A DNA stretch of 64,000 bases from Paenibacillus glycanilyticus. GTDB lineage: Bacteria > Bacillota > Bacilli > Paenibacillales > Paenibacillaceae. A program made the position numbers and the translations under genes. The notes under the pieces are model-generated. The model made no database searches, was not told where the DNA came from, and worked only from the letters and a program-made list of their open reading frames with translations. Location: NCBI RefSeq assembly GCF_023715145.1, contig NZ_JAMBNP010000005.1:310001-374000 (forward strand). The letters run 5' to 3'. This document shows positions 1 to 7,755 of the stretch, one piece after another. Each line of letters starts with the position of its first letter. Within the stretch, counting starts at the first letter, position 1.

Positions 1-64
1 TATATAGCAGCGATTGCTTGGCGGACGCGAGCAAGCTGTCGGTTGTTTTGTTTAACGATTGCAT
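1..64 (-). CDS. Possible 5' end of a leftward gene, cut by the window edge
   Basis: Reading the minus strand from an ATG at 64-62, an open frame runs off the window edge and would begin MQSLNKTTDSLLASAKQ. A GGAGG lies upstream, but its spacing to this ATG (about 11 nt) is longer than usual. An in-frame ATG nine nucleotides further upstream overlaps the GGAGG itself. With only 21 codons visible, no family can be named and the call could be wrong. The sequence between it and the next gene is AT-rich. Confidence 0.3.
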   Translation of the reverse strand, partial: MQSLNKTTDSLLASAKQSLLY

Positions 65-180
65 GAATGATCGAACCTCCATCTCTTACATGATGTGAAT
101 TAATATACAGTATAGTGAATAATAATTCAATATCCAAACCAGCCCTTTGCAAAAAGAATATTTTTCCGGCATAAGCGCAT

Positions 181-211
181 AAAAAAAGCCAACCTGCATA
201 AGCAGATTGGC
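181..211 (-). terminator. Rho-independent terminator of the Ktr gene
   Basis: On the minus strand a 10-bp stem (GCCAATCTGC / GCAGGTTGGC, one G-U pair) with a TTAT loop is followed by seven T. It lies 14 nt past the stop codon of the leftward potassium transporter gene. Confidence 0.88.
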
Positions 212-224
212 CGCTGGCGCTGAA

Positions 225-1568
225 TTAACCGATTGTAATTTTACCTTCCGGATGACGGTAAAGCTCTCTCGACTGATTGGGTACTAATGTATAAGCAAGG
301 GTAAGAGGGCCCATACGTCCGATAAACATTACGATAATAATCAAGATTTTGCCGATATCGGTCAAGTGTGGAGTGAGTCCCATCGATAAGCCCGTTGTTC
401 CGAAGGCGGAGGTGACTTCAAACATAACGGTTAAGAAATCCGTCGTTTCCGTAGCCGATAAAATCATCGTAAACAAAACGATGGTGGCAACGGATACAGC
501 CGTAATCGTCAAGGCTTTATGAACGCGGTCCTTTGCCAACCGGCGCTTGAAGAAGACAACATCGTCTTTCCCCCGGATCATGGCGATAACCGCTCCTATC
601 AGAATGGCAAACGTGGTGACCTTAATGCCGCCTCCGGCAGATCCCGGGGATGCTCCGATAAACATCAGAATAATAAGCAGGAACTGGCTGGCATTCCGCA
701 TGTCCGCAATATTGAGCGTATTGGCTCCTCCCGACCGTGGCGAGATCGACTGAAACAGGGAGCTGTACAGCTTGCCGGCAAAGCTCAGCGGCTCCAGCGT
801 ATTGGTGAACTCGAAGATGAAGAGGAGAACCGCTCCCCCAATGAACAGAAATCCGGAGGTGTACAGCACCACCTTGGAGTGGAGCGACAGCTTGCGGATT
901 TTGGGATAATCAATGACCTCGGCAAGCACGATAAAGCCGATGCCGCCAAGAAAAATCAACATCATCAATACCGTATTAATGACCGGATCATCCACATGAT
1001 TGGTAAAGCTGTTAAAAGGGCCATGAATGGGTCCCATAATATCGATGCCGGCATTGGTGAACATCGAAACACTATGAAAGACGCCGTAATACAAAGCTTT
1101 ATCAAACGGCATAATGGCTGACCAGCGTATCGCCAGCAGCAAGGCACCGGCAAATTCGATCGTAAACGCGTAGATCAGCACGCGGCGGATAAAACGAACG
1201 ATCCCTTCAAGCGAAGTATGACTCATGGATTCCTGCAGCCATAACCTCTCCCGGAGCGATATGCGCTTGCGGAAGGCAAGCGCGAATAAAGTCGCCATCG
1301 CCATAAAGCCCAGGCCGCCAACCTGCATCAGCATCAAGATGACAACCTCACCGAATGACGAGTAATGCGTTCCGGTGTCCACGACAACCAGCCCGGTTAC
1401 GCAAGCCGCTGTTGTGGCCGTGAAGAAGGCGTCGATAAAGGGAGTATGGCTGCCGTCTTCCGCGGCATAAGGCAAGGACAGCAGAATGGAGCCGATCAGA
1501 ATAATGACAATAAAGCCTGCGGTCAGGATTTGGGGCGGACTGATTTTCGTTAGCAGCGATTTCTTCAA
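225..1568 (-). CDS. ktrB: Ktr/Trk-type potassium uptake channel subunit
   Basis: This is the membrane subunit of a Ktr-type K+ uptake system of the TrkH/TrkG/KtrB superfamily. The chain has the four M1-P-M2 repeats of the family. Pore-loop segments are visible as ACVTGLVV, TNAGID, SPRSGGANT and FGTTGLS, each with the glycine that lines the selectivity filter. Length (about 447 residues) is normal. The frame can be extended to an ATG at 1586, but the ribosome binding site AAAGGTGAT lies downstream of that ATG and 6 nt before a TTG at 1568-1566, so I prefer the TTG start. No cytoplasmic KtrA/KtrC (RCK) partner is encoded nearby. Whether it is KtrB or KtrD by orthology cannot be decided here. 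Confidence 0.93.
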   Translation of the reverse strand: MKKSLLTKISPPQILTAGFIVIILIGSILLSLPYAAEDGSHTPFIDAFFTATTAACVTGLVVVDTGTHYSSFGEVVILMLMQVGGLGFMAMATLFALAFRKRISLRERLWLQESMSHTSLEGIVRFIRRVLIYAFTIEFAGALLLAIRWSAIMPFDKALYYGVFHSVSMFTNAGIDIMGPIHGPFNSFTNHVDDPVINTVLMMLIFLGGIGFIVLAEVIDYPKIRKLSLHSKVVLYTSGFLFIGGAVLLFIFEFTNTLEPLSFAGKLYSSLFQSISPRSGGANTLNIADMRNASQFLLIILMFIGASPGSAGGGIKVTTFAILIGAVIAMIRGKDDVVFFKRRLAKDRVHKALTITAVSVATIVLFTMILSATETTDFLTVMFEVTSAFGTTGLSMGLTPHLTDIGKILIIIVMFIGRMGPLTLAYTLVPNQSRELYRHPEGKITIG

Positions 1569-1676
1569 GCCTATATCACCTTTCATGGAAGCATCGGACT
1601 TAAGCCGAATTCTAAGTTCTCAATATTATCTGGTATAATTAGTATAAAGCAAACGGTACAGGAGGACTACAGCTTC

Positions 1677-2912
1677 ATGAAATCGAGATATATTGCGAGT
1701 TTGTCACTGGCCATTATGTTTATTGGCTTCATCGTAACCAAATGGTGGCTGCCGGATAATTGGTGGATACGGCTCCTTGAGAGCGGCTTTGAAGCAGGGC
1801 TTGTCGGAGGGATCGCCGACTGGTTTGCGGTAACGGCTTTGTTCCGTCATCCGTTTGGCATTCCGATCCCGCACACCTCTCTGCTGCTGAAGAACAGGGA
1901 TAAGATCGTCAATTCCCTTATTTCGGCGATGGAAAACGAGCTTCTGAACAAGGAAAGCATCAGCAAAAAGCTGAAGGAGCTGAAGCTGTTCAAAGGAATA
2001 GCGTCGGCGATAACCGGACTTATCAGCAGAAGAAAATTACGGGTAAGCCTGCTTCGGTTCGCCCAATCCGCGCTTGAGCAGATCCCGCTCGAGAAGCTGA
2101 GCATCAAGCTCCAGGAGGTTGCCGTCGATTATATCCGCAAACAGGATATCGTTCCGGTCGTAGATAAGCTTACGGACAAATTGGCCTATGACGGCTGGGA
2201 TGAGAAGGCATTGGATTTCGTGCTGCTGCAAGGCAAGGAATGGGTGAAGAAGCGGGAGACCGAGCAGTTCTTCGGTAGACTCGCCCACAGCAAGATGGAG
2301 GAGCTGCAGGTCGGCGGTTTTATGGGCTTTGCCGTACAGGCTTTTGTTGGCTTTATGAGCCCGGAGAAGCTTGGGCCAATCATTCAGGGCATGCTGCTCT
2401 CCAGCATCAAGGAGCTTGGCACGCCGGGCAATCCGAACAGGCAGAAGCTGCTTGAAGAACTGAAGAAGCATGCGCTGGGCTTGTCTGCGAACGAAGAACT
2501 GATGGCACGGCTGAAAGCCGGAATAGAGTCCGGCGCCGAAAGCGTTGGGGTAGAGCGGTTTATTCATCTTCGTCTGGAAGAGCTCAGGCAGCTTCTGCTC
2601 GACAAGCTGGAGCAGGAATGCTCAAACGGCGGCCGCTCGCTTGTGAGAGGATATCGCTTCTTAATTGAGCAGGCGAAGAGCAAGGAGGAGCTTATCAACC
2701 GCTGGGAGCAGGCTGTTCTTGGATACATGGTAAGCTGGATCGAGAAGAATCATTACCGGATCGGCATGCTGGTCCGCGACAATGTCAACCAAATGGACGA
2801 TCAGGCATTGGTTCATATGCTGGAGCAGAAGATCGGCAAGGATTTGCAGTGGATCCGCGTAAACGGCGCGGTATGCGGCTTTATTGTGGGCGTTATCCTT
2901 TTCTTCTTCTAA
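1677..2912 (+). CDS. DUF445 family membrane-anchored protein (YheB-like)
   Basis: The protein has 411 residues, with one hydrophobic segment at each end (about residues 5-22 and 395-411) and a long, mostly helical charged middle. The N-terminal block GGIADWFAVTALFRHPFG followed by PIPHT is diagnostic for DUF445, the family of Bacillus subtilis YheB; its biochemical role is not established. An AGGAGGA ribosome binding site precedes the ATG by 10 nt, and a TATAAT hexamer lies at 1634-1639 without a good -35. It faces away from the Ktr gene, and the next gene, an ABC ATPase, follows after 24 nt, so cotranscription is likely. Confidence 0.9.
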   Translation: MKSRYIASLSLAIMFIGFIVTKWWLPDNWWIRLLESGFEAGLVGGIADWFAVTALFRHPFGIPIPHTSLLLKNRDKIVNSLISAMENELLNKESISKKLKELKLFKGIASAITGLISRRKLRVSLLRFAQSALEQIPLEKLSIKLQEVAVDYIRKQDIVPVVDKLTDKLAYDGWDEKALDFVLLQGKEWVKKRETEQFFGRLAHSKMEELQVGGFMGFAVQAFVGFMSPEKLGPIIQGMLLSSIKELGTPGNPNRQKLLEELKKHALGLSANEELMARLKAGIESGAESVGVERFIHLRLEELRQLLLDKLEQECSNGGRSLVRGYRFLIEQAKSKEELINRWEQAVLGYMVSWIEKNHYRIGMLVRDNVNQMDDQALVHMLEQKIGKDLQWIRVNGAVCGFIVGVILFFF

Positions 2913-2936
2913 TTTAGAATTGGAGGAGAGTCTGCT

Positions 2937-3692
2937 TTGCAGTTAAAGTTAAATGATATTTCGAAATCTAAATTTGATAGTCAGAATCAATGGTTATTTC
3001 GGGGGATTACGGCAGAGATCGGTCCGAATGACCGGATTGCCCTGATCGGAGGCTCCGGCCAAGGGAAAAGCACTTTGCTTCGCATTCTTTCGCTGCTTGA
3101 GCCGTTTGACGGGGGCATACTGCAGCTGGACGGTCAATCAAGCTCGGCATCTAATCCGCAAAGCTGGCGCAAGAAGGTCACTTATGTAGCGCAGAAGCCG
3201 GTAATGCGAAGCGGCAGCGTCGGGTTTAACCTCCGTACAGTCAGCGAGCTTCATAACCTACCCTTCCAAGAAGAGCTGGCACGCCGGTATATGGAAGCTG
3301 TGGGGCTTGGGCAGACGGATTGGAACAAACAAGCCGCAGACCTGTCCGGAGGCGAGCAGCAGCGGCTTGCTCTTGTTCGCTCCCTGATGCTCGATTCCCA
3401 GCTGCTGCTTCTGGATGAGATCACCTCTTCGCTTGATCCGGGAAGCAAGCAATCCGTCGAAAAGCTGCTCCTCGAATGGGTTTCCGGAACTGCCAACGGA
3501 GCAAACAAAGCTTATGTTTGGATAACCCATGATTTGGAACAGGCTCGCGCTATCTGCAATCAGGTATGGTTTATGGCTGAAGGGTGTCTGCTTGAGAAGG
3601 CGGAGACAGAGGGCTTCTTCAGCAATCCGGCTACCGAACAGGCCAGACAGTTCATTGCCGGTCTGCAGGAGGAAAGGGTGGAAAAACAATGA
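2937..3692 (+). CDS. fetA: ABC transporter ATPase, FetA/YjkB type
   Basis: A 251-residue ABC ATPase with Walker A GGSGQGKS (38-45), signature LSGGEQQ (136-142), Walker B LLLLDE (about 157-161) and the switch histidine in WITHDLEQ (198). The start is TTG, preceded by a strong GGAGGAG. The gene overlaps the following permease by 4 nt (ATGA), which implies translational coupling and a two-component transporter. Its partner is a UPF0014/FetB permease, so by family knowledge the pair resembles E. coli FetAB (linked to iron homeostasis and resistance to oxidative stress) or B. subtilis YjkBA. The transported substrate is inferred from homology only. Confidence 0.9.
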   Translation: MQLKLNDISKSKFDSQNQWLFRGITAEIGPNDRIALIGGSGQGKSTLLRILSLLEPFDGGILQLDGQSSSASNPQSWRKKVTYVAQKPVMRSGSVGFNLRTVSELHNLPFQEELARRYMEAVGLGQTDWNKQAADLSGGEQQRLALVRSLMLDSQLLLLDEITSSLDPGSKQSVEKLLLEWVSGTANGANKAYVWITHDLEQARAICNQVWFMAEGCLLEKAETEGFFSNPATEQARQFIAGLQEERVEKQ

Positions 3693-4456
3693 GCAATATG
3701 GCCCTGATCTGCACGGTATGCTTTGTTGCGGTTGCCGCATTTATTTCCATGAAGCAGAAGCTTGGATTGGAAAAGGAAATCCTGATTGGCACCTTCCGCT
3801 CCGCCGTCCAGCTTCTGTTTATCGGATATGTCCTTCATTTTGTGTTTGAGACAAGCCATCCGGCGTTTATCGTTATTATTATTCTATGTATGATTCTGGT
3901 TGCTGCATGGAATGCCGGGGCCAAGGCTAAGCATGTTCGCGGGATACGCAGCCGGATTGCGATAGCGCTTGCCTGCACGGAAGGGGTAACGATGGCGATT
4001 CTGCTTGGTTTCCGGATCATTTCGCCAACACCGCAATATATCATTCCGGTCAGCGGGATTATTGTCGGAAGCTCGATGATCGTATGCGGCTTGCTCTTAA
4101 ATCACATGAAAAGAGAGATGGAGACGGCAAGGGGAGAGATGGAGATGCTGCTCGCCCTTGGTGCAACGGAAAAGCAGGCGATCCACAGCTCCTTGCGGCG
4201 CTCCGTCAGGGCCAGCATGATTCCGACGATTGACGGCATGAAGACGGTTGGCTTGGTACAGCTGCCCGGCATGATGACCGGGATGATTGTTGCGGGAGCA
4301 GATCCGGTTGAAGCGGTCCGCTACCAGATTCTGATTATGTTTGTGCTAGCTTCCTCGGCGGCAATGACCGCAATGGTGCTTAGCTTGATCAGCTATCGGT
4401 TATGGTTTGCGAAGGATGCCAGACTGCTGCCCTTGCAGCCAGCCGAGAAGCCGTAA
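3689..4456 (+). CDS. fetB: ABC transporter permease, FetB/UPF0014 family
   Basis: A 255-residue polytopic membrane protein with about seven hydrophobic segments. It has the UPF0014 hallmarks: an N-terminal KEILIGTFRSAVQLLFIGY segment, the central EMLLALGATEKQAI stretch and a PGMMTGMIVAGADPVEAVRYQ motif. These belong to the FetB family, which works with a separate FetA ATPase, here the overlapping upstream gene. Known members export iron; whether this one does is inference. No terminator of the usual kind follows. Instead there is a spaced inverted repeat in the gap before the convergent ArsB-like gene. Confidence 0.9.
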   Translation: MSNMALICTVCFVAVAAFISMKQKLGLEKEILIGTFRSAVQLLFIGYVLHFVFETSHPAFIVIIILCMILVAAWNAGAKAKHVRGIRSRIAIALACTEGVTMAILLGFRIISPTPQYIIPVSGIIVGSSMIVCGLLLNHMKREMETARGEMEMLLALGATEKQAIHSSLRRSVRASMIPTIDGMKTVGLVQLPGMMTGMIVAGADPVEAVRYQILIMFVLASSAAMTAMVLSLISYRLWFAKDARLLPLQPAEKP

Positions 4457-4499
4457 CGGGTTACCTATTGCGACGGAATGGCACTCCCCGCCAAGGGAG

Positions 4500-4572
4500 G
4501 TACTCGCATCCTGAAATCCAAACAACATTAAATATGGCATCTGGTCATTGTAAAAACAGAGGATGCGAATAC
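4500..4572. repeat. Spaced inverted repeat between convergent genes
   Basis: The 13-nt arms GTACTCGCATCCT (4500-4512) and AGGATGCGAATAC (4560-4572) are complementary at 12 of 13 positions and are separated by 47 nt. They sit between the ends of fetB and the ArsB-like gene. There is no T-tract, so this is not a classical terminator, but it could fold in either transcript. Confidence 0.5.
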
Positions 4573-4579
4573 CCGGGGC

Positions 4580-5941
4580 TTAATGGGAAGGGTACAGCCA
4601 AGAAACCCAATAAGCCAAACATACCAATGTAAAAATAACGGTTGGCGGTATAACGAGAAACGTTACTTTCACATAGTCCTTCCAGCTAATCTTCACTTTG
4701 TACTGCTTTAGAATATGAAGCCATATGAGTGAAGCCAAAGTGCCGATCGGAAGCAGAAGGGATCCGATATCACTGCCGATAACGCTCGCCAGGTAGGCAA
4801 TTTTCAGCGTCAACGGGTCCAGCTCCATATGGGTAAGAGTCAAGGTTCCTACCATGAGGGCAGGGTGGTTATTAAAGAGCGTTGACAGAAGCGAGATCAG
4901 AGTGCCCATTAATAAGCTGGCATTCATCAAATTCCCGGAGACAAGCGGCTCAAATACATGAACAAGCAGATTGGTTAATCCGATATTATTCAAGCCGTAT
5001 ATGATGACATACATGCCAAAAGCGAAGATCAGAATATGCCAAGGGATCTTCTTGAGTACATCCTTCGGCGGCATTTTCAAGTGAATCCAGCGCCATGCCA
5101 GCAGGATTAGCGATCCGGTAACGGCAATCCACTCAATTGGAATATGAAGATAGGAACCGGCAAATAAGCTGATGCGTACGGCAAACACAAATAATAAAAT
5201 ATTGCGCATAAAGCTGTTGCTGTATTTCCGGTTATAGCGTTCATCGGAAGAATGTCGCAGGGGATGGCTCGTAATGGGAAGGCGGGGAATGGTAACGGTC
5301 ATCGGGATTTTCTTCGGCAGCTGGCGGTAAAAGTAAAAGAACATCAAGGTGACCAGGAACAAGAGACCTAGGGTTGCAGGTACAAACATCATTAGGGTAT
5401 GCATGTACAAGTCCATATGAACGATCTTCAAAGCGATCAGATTGACGATATTGCTGACGCCTATCGGCGCGCTTGAAGCGGTGGCAACTAACGCCCCGGA
5501 TAACAGATAAGGGATTTTCTGGCGGTTCTTGAGGCCAAGATGCTGGAGCATGATTAACAGTATAGGCGTTGTAATGAGGATGCTCCCGTCATTATTAAAG
5601 AAGAGAGTCATCAAAAAACATAGGAGATTGACATACCAGAACAAACGGATCCCCGAGCCACGCGCCCGTACAGCTAGTCCTTCGGCTGCCCAAATAAAAA
5701 AGCCAAAGCTCTCCAGGACAATCGCCATAACGATAGTTGCCATAATCGTTATTGCCGCTCCGCTTACCGTAGTGCCAATCTGTGCAAGATCCTGAAAGGA
5801 TACTGCTCCGCTTAGTATGACCAGCACTGCGCCAATGGTCGCGGGTACCGCCTCGTTAAGGCCTCTTGGCCTCCAGAGGATAAGCAGCAAAGTAAAGGCA
5901 AATGAAAGTAGCGTGATTGTGACCGCAGCGGAATTTACCAT
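4580..5941 (-). CDS. ArsB/NhaD-superfamily anion permease (arsenical pump type)
   Basis: A 453-residue membrane protein with about 11-12 hydrophobic segments. The segment FFNNDGSILITTPI followed by a SSAPIGVSNIVNLIAL stretch matches ArsB-type permeases of the ion transporter superfamily, such as B. subtilis YdfA; the second half repeats the pattern with LFNNHPALMVGTLT. Family members extrude arsenite or antimonite using membrane potential or an ATPase, but no arsR, arsC or arsA lies beside it, so the substrate is uncertain. An AGGTGATT ribosome binding site lies 4 nt before the ATG. It is convergent with fetB. Confidence 0.85.
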   Translation of the reverse strand: MVNSAAVTITLLSFAFTLLLILWRPRGLNEAVPATIGAVLVILSGAVSFQDLAQIGTTVSGAAITIMATIVMAIVLESFGFFIWAAEGLAVRARGSGIRLFWYVNLLCFLMTLFFNNDGSILITTPILLIMLQHLGLKNRQKIPYLLSGALVATASSAPIGVSNIVNLIALKIVHMDLYMHTLMMFVPATLGLLFLVTLMFFYFYRQLPKKIPMTVTIPRLPITSHPLRHSSDERYNRKYSNSFMRNILLFVFAVRISLFAGSYLHIPIEWIAVTGSLILLAWRWIHLKMPPKDVLKKIPWHILIFAFGMYVIIYGLNNIGLTNLLVHVFEPLVSGNLMNASLLMGTLISLLSTLFNNHPALMVGTLTLTHMELDPLTLKIAYLASVIGSDIGSLLLPIGTLASLIWLHILKQYKVKISWKDYVKVTFLVIPPTVIFTLVCLAYWVSWLYPSH

Positions 5942-6150
5942 TTGTAATCACCTCATTTCAGACTGGATGCTTTTGCGGTTTCCAGCCTCCTTTCCTCCTT
6001 ATTCTCTACCACAACTATCCCTAGTAGATATTGATAGTATATTTATATGTGCCTTGTTATCGGGACGTACTAGTCTAATGAATCTATTAATCTATAAATC
6101 CGCGATTGATATAGAATGAAAAGACTATATGTTAAATTTTTATTGATGAA

Positions 6151-6179
6151 TTGAAAGTTGCGAACATTTGTTCTATAAT
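6151..6179 (+). promoter_or_regulatory. Sigma-A promoter with an embedded LexA-box-like palindrome
   Basis: TTGAAA (6151-6156) and TATAAT (6174-6179) are 17 nt apart. The spacer holds CGAACATTTGTTCT (6161-6174), which fits the Gram-positive SOS box CGAAC-N4-GTTCG at all but the last base. The promoter points rightward into the terminator of the leftward hxlR gene, and no open frame of useful length follows. It may drive a short RNA, or the box may act on transcription from elsewhere. The rest of the gap from 5942 holds AT-rich sequence in which I see nothing else. Confidence 0.5.
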
Positions 6180-6207
6180 GAAGGCGGTAAGCTGAAAACA
6201 GCCAAAT

Positions 6208-6244
6208 AAAAAAGCCCGCCTTTTCCCTGACGGAAAAGACAAGC
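6208..6244 (-). terminator. Terminator of the hxlR-type gene
   Basis: On the minus strand a 13-bp stem with several G-U pairs and a GTCAG loop is followed by six T, 19 nt past the stop codon of the regulator gene. Confidence 0.85.
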
Positions 6245-6262
6245 TTTTATAAAGGTATTGTA

Positions 6263-6598
6263 TTATTCAGAAAGGACTGCCGCCTGCTCCATGGGGATCC
6301 ATTCTTGCGACCACTTCTGAATTTCTCTCACTACAGGCTCCAGTGCTCGCCCCTTCTCGGTTAAGGAATATTCGATGCGAACAGGAATTTCAGGATAGAC
6401 CACTCGAGTGACGATCCCTTCATACTCCAAATCCTTGAAGCGTTCGGATAACAGCCTGCCGCTTATCGGAAGCGCGGCTTGAACAGCGCAGAAACGCTGC
6501 GGCCCTGCTAACAGCTGATAAATAATCAGGCCGATCCAACGTTTTCCAATGAGATCCATCCCTTTCTGCACGCGCGGACAAAGGTCAGATTGCTCCAT
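6263..6598 (-). CDS. HxlR-family winged-helix regulator
   Basis: A 111-residue HxlR-type DNA-binding protein. The start MEQSDLCPRVQKGMDLIGKRW contains the family cysteine (residue 7) and the xGKRW motif. The recognition region PISGRLLSERFKDLEYEGIV and the wing IEYSLTEKGRALEPV follow. Family members such as YodB and CatR sense quinones, diamide or aldehydes through the N-terminal cysteine. It is divergent from a ribA-like gene and shares a regulatory region with two operator-like palindromes, so auto-regulation and control of that gene are likely. The RBS AGGTGATC is well placed before the ATG. Confidence 0.92.
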   Translation of the reverse strand: MEQSDLCPRVQKGMDLIGKRWIGLIIYQLLAGPQRFCAVQAALPISGRLLSERFKDLEYEGIVTRVVYPEIPVRIEYSLTEKGRALEPVVREIQKWSQEWIPMEQAAVLSE

Positions 6599-6628
6599 AA
6601 ACGATCACCTCGGGTTGATTTCCACTTC

Positions 6629-6657
6629 ATTATAGTCACAATATCAAATGATTACAA
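6629..6657 (-). promoter_or_regulatory. Sigma-A promoter of the hxlR-type gene
   Basis: On the minus strand TTGTAA (6657-6652) and TATAAT (6634-6629) are 17 nt apart, about 30 nt before the start codon. The -35 hexamer lies inside the left arm of the inverted repeat at 6652-6680. Confidence 0.75.
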
Positions 6658-6680
6658 GCAAACTTTTGTAGGGCTTGTAA
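6652..6680. promoter_or_regulatory. Inverted repeat between divergent promoters, candidate operator
   Basis: TTACAAGC (6652-6659) and GCTTGTAA (6673-6680) form perfect 8-nt arms 13 nt apart. The left arm covers the -35 box of the hxlR-type gene, and the right arm ends 1 nt before the -35 box of the ribA-like gene. A bound regulator could block both. Confidence 0.5.
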
Positions 6681-6681
6681 C

Positions 6682-6710
6682 TTGACGTCACTTAATTATG
6701 AATTTATAAT
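6682..6710 (+). promoter_or_regulatory. Sigma-A promoter of the ribA-like gene
   Basis: TTGACG (6682-6687) and TATAAT (6705-6710) with an ideal 17-nt spacer. The predicted start point falls in the palindrome at 6713-6727. This leaves a 5' leader of about 170 nt, in which I see no riboswitch (no FMN RFN element), before the coding start at 6891. Confidence 0.8.
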
Positions 6711-6712
6711 TA

Positions 6713-6727
6713 GTTACTATTAGTAAC
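6713..6727. promoter_or_regulatory. Palindromic HxlR-type operator
   Basis: GTTACTATTAGTAAC is a perfect 15-nt palindrome containing TTAC-N5-GTAA, the inverted repeat reported for the HxlR-family repressors YodB and CatR of Bacillus subtilis. It lies over the predicted transcription start of the ribA-like gene, where binding would repress. The adjacent divergent gene encodes an HxlR protein, the obvious candidate ligand. Confidence 0.65.
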
Positions 6728-6890
6728 GAAGATGTAATAAATTTTTCCATACCAGCCCGGTTAGGCTATTGGCGGATGGACCAGCCGCCTGTTGCGCGAT
6801 TGCTTAATTCTCAATATACTGGTATCTACTGCAAGGATTTGGTCAATTATATGTGGTTTATTATTCAGCTAAAAAGAAGGTGCGGTAAAC

Positions 6891-7631
6891 ATGTCTAATC
6901 AACATATCTTATCGATATTAAAAAATAAAATTAAAACGATCGACAACGGCGATCATTCGATCCATGTCGTGGGTCCAATTAAGCTCCCGGTCGACCTGGA
7001 CGGAGAGACCGTTACATTCCAATGGTACAGCTGGCTGCGCCGCGATATTCAGAAGAGCGAATCCGTTGAAGAGCTGATCACAGAGCTGAACAGCGTTCAT
7101 TACGCAGATTTCCAGCAATCCAGCGTTCTTGTCTACGGAGACTTTGAGCAAGAGGAAGAAGTACTTATCCGGATGCACAGCATCTGCCATACCGGCGATA
7201 TCTTCGGCAGCCAGCGTTGTGACTGCGGCTTCCAGCTTAAACAATCCATGCGGATGATTATGGCAAACGGTGCAGGGGCATTGTTCTATCTGGCGAACCA
7301 TGAGGGCCGCGGAATCGGCTTGTTCAGCAAAGCGATGGCCTATCTGCTGCAAGAGGAAGGGCTCGATACCGTCGATGCGAATCTTGAGCTTGGTTTTGCA
7401 GAGGATGCACGGGATTACTGCGAAGCGATTCATGTCTTGAAGCTGCTCCGTCAGGCGCCTGTATCGATTATTACAAACAATCCACGCAAAGTGGAAGCCT
7501 TGCGCGAAGCGGGTATGAATATTGTGTCCCGGGTCCCGTTATGGGGAGAGGCTTCGGTTCATAATGAGAAATATTTGTCTACAAAAGTTGTCCGTTCGGG
7601 CCATTTCGAACGGGAGCTGGCGGTGAAATAA
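6891..7631 (+). CDS. ribA: GTP cyclohydrolase II (stand-alone RibA)
   Basis: GTP cyclohydrolase II opens and deformylates GTP in the first step of riboflavin synthesis. The zinc ligands C99, C110 and C112 sit in CHTGDIFGSQRCDCG with the same spacing as in E. coli RibA, and the HEGRGIGL motif follows at about 137-144. The chain is 246 residues, with an N-terminal extension of about 85 residues before the catalytic core. In most Bacillales RibA is fused to DHBP synthase inside the rib operon under an FMN riboswitch. This one is single-domain, has no RFN element, and is divergent from an HxlR regulator. It may supply flavin, or a related pyrimidine intermediate, under stress. The RBS is AGAAGGTG. 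Confidence 0.9.
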   Translation: MSNQHILSILKNKIKTIDNGDHSIHVVGPIKLPVDLDGETVTFQWYSWLRRDIQKSESVEELITELNSVHYADFQQSSVLVYGDFEQEEEVLIRMHSICHTGDIFGSQRCDCGFQLKQSMRMIMANGAGALFYLANHEGRGIGLFSKAMAYLLQEEGLDTVDANLELGFAEDARDYCEAIHVLKLLRQAPVSIITNNPRKVEALREAGMNIVSRVPLWGEASVHNEKYLSTKVVRSGHFERELAVK

Positions 7632-7633
7632 GG

Positions 7634-7664
7634 AACAGGCCGGACTATCGGCCTGTTTTTTTTT
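7634..7664 (+). terminator. Terminator of ribA
   Basis: AACAGGCCG / CGGCCTGTT stem, ACTAT-type loop, then a run of about nine T, directly after the ribA stop codon. Confidence 0.92.
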
Positions 7665-7755
7665 GCATGATGACCGAAACCAATCGATCTGTCCTGTCGT
7701 CTAATGGATATGCTCAATCTGGCATACACTATATGGAACGGAAGGTTGGGTGCAT

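Noticed and set aside
6728..6890. FMN riboswitch in the ribA leader
   Set aside because: The conserved RFN segments are not present in the 170-nt leader.
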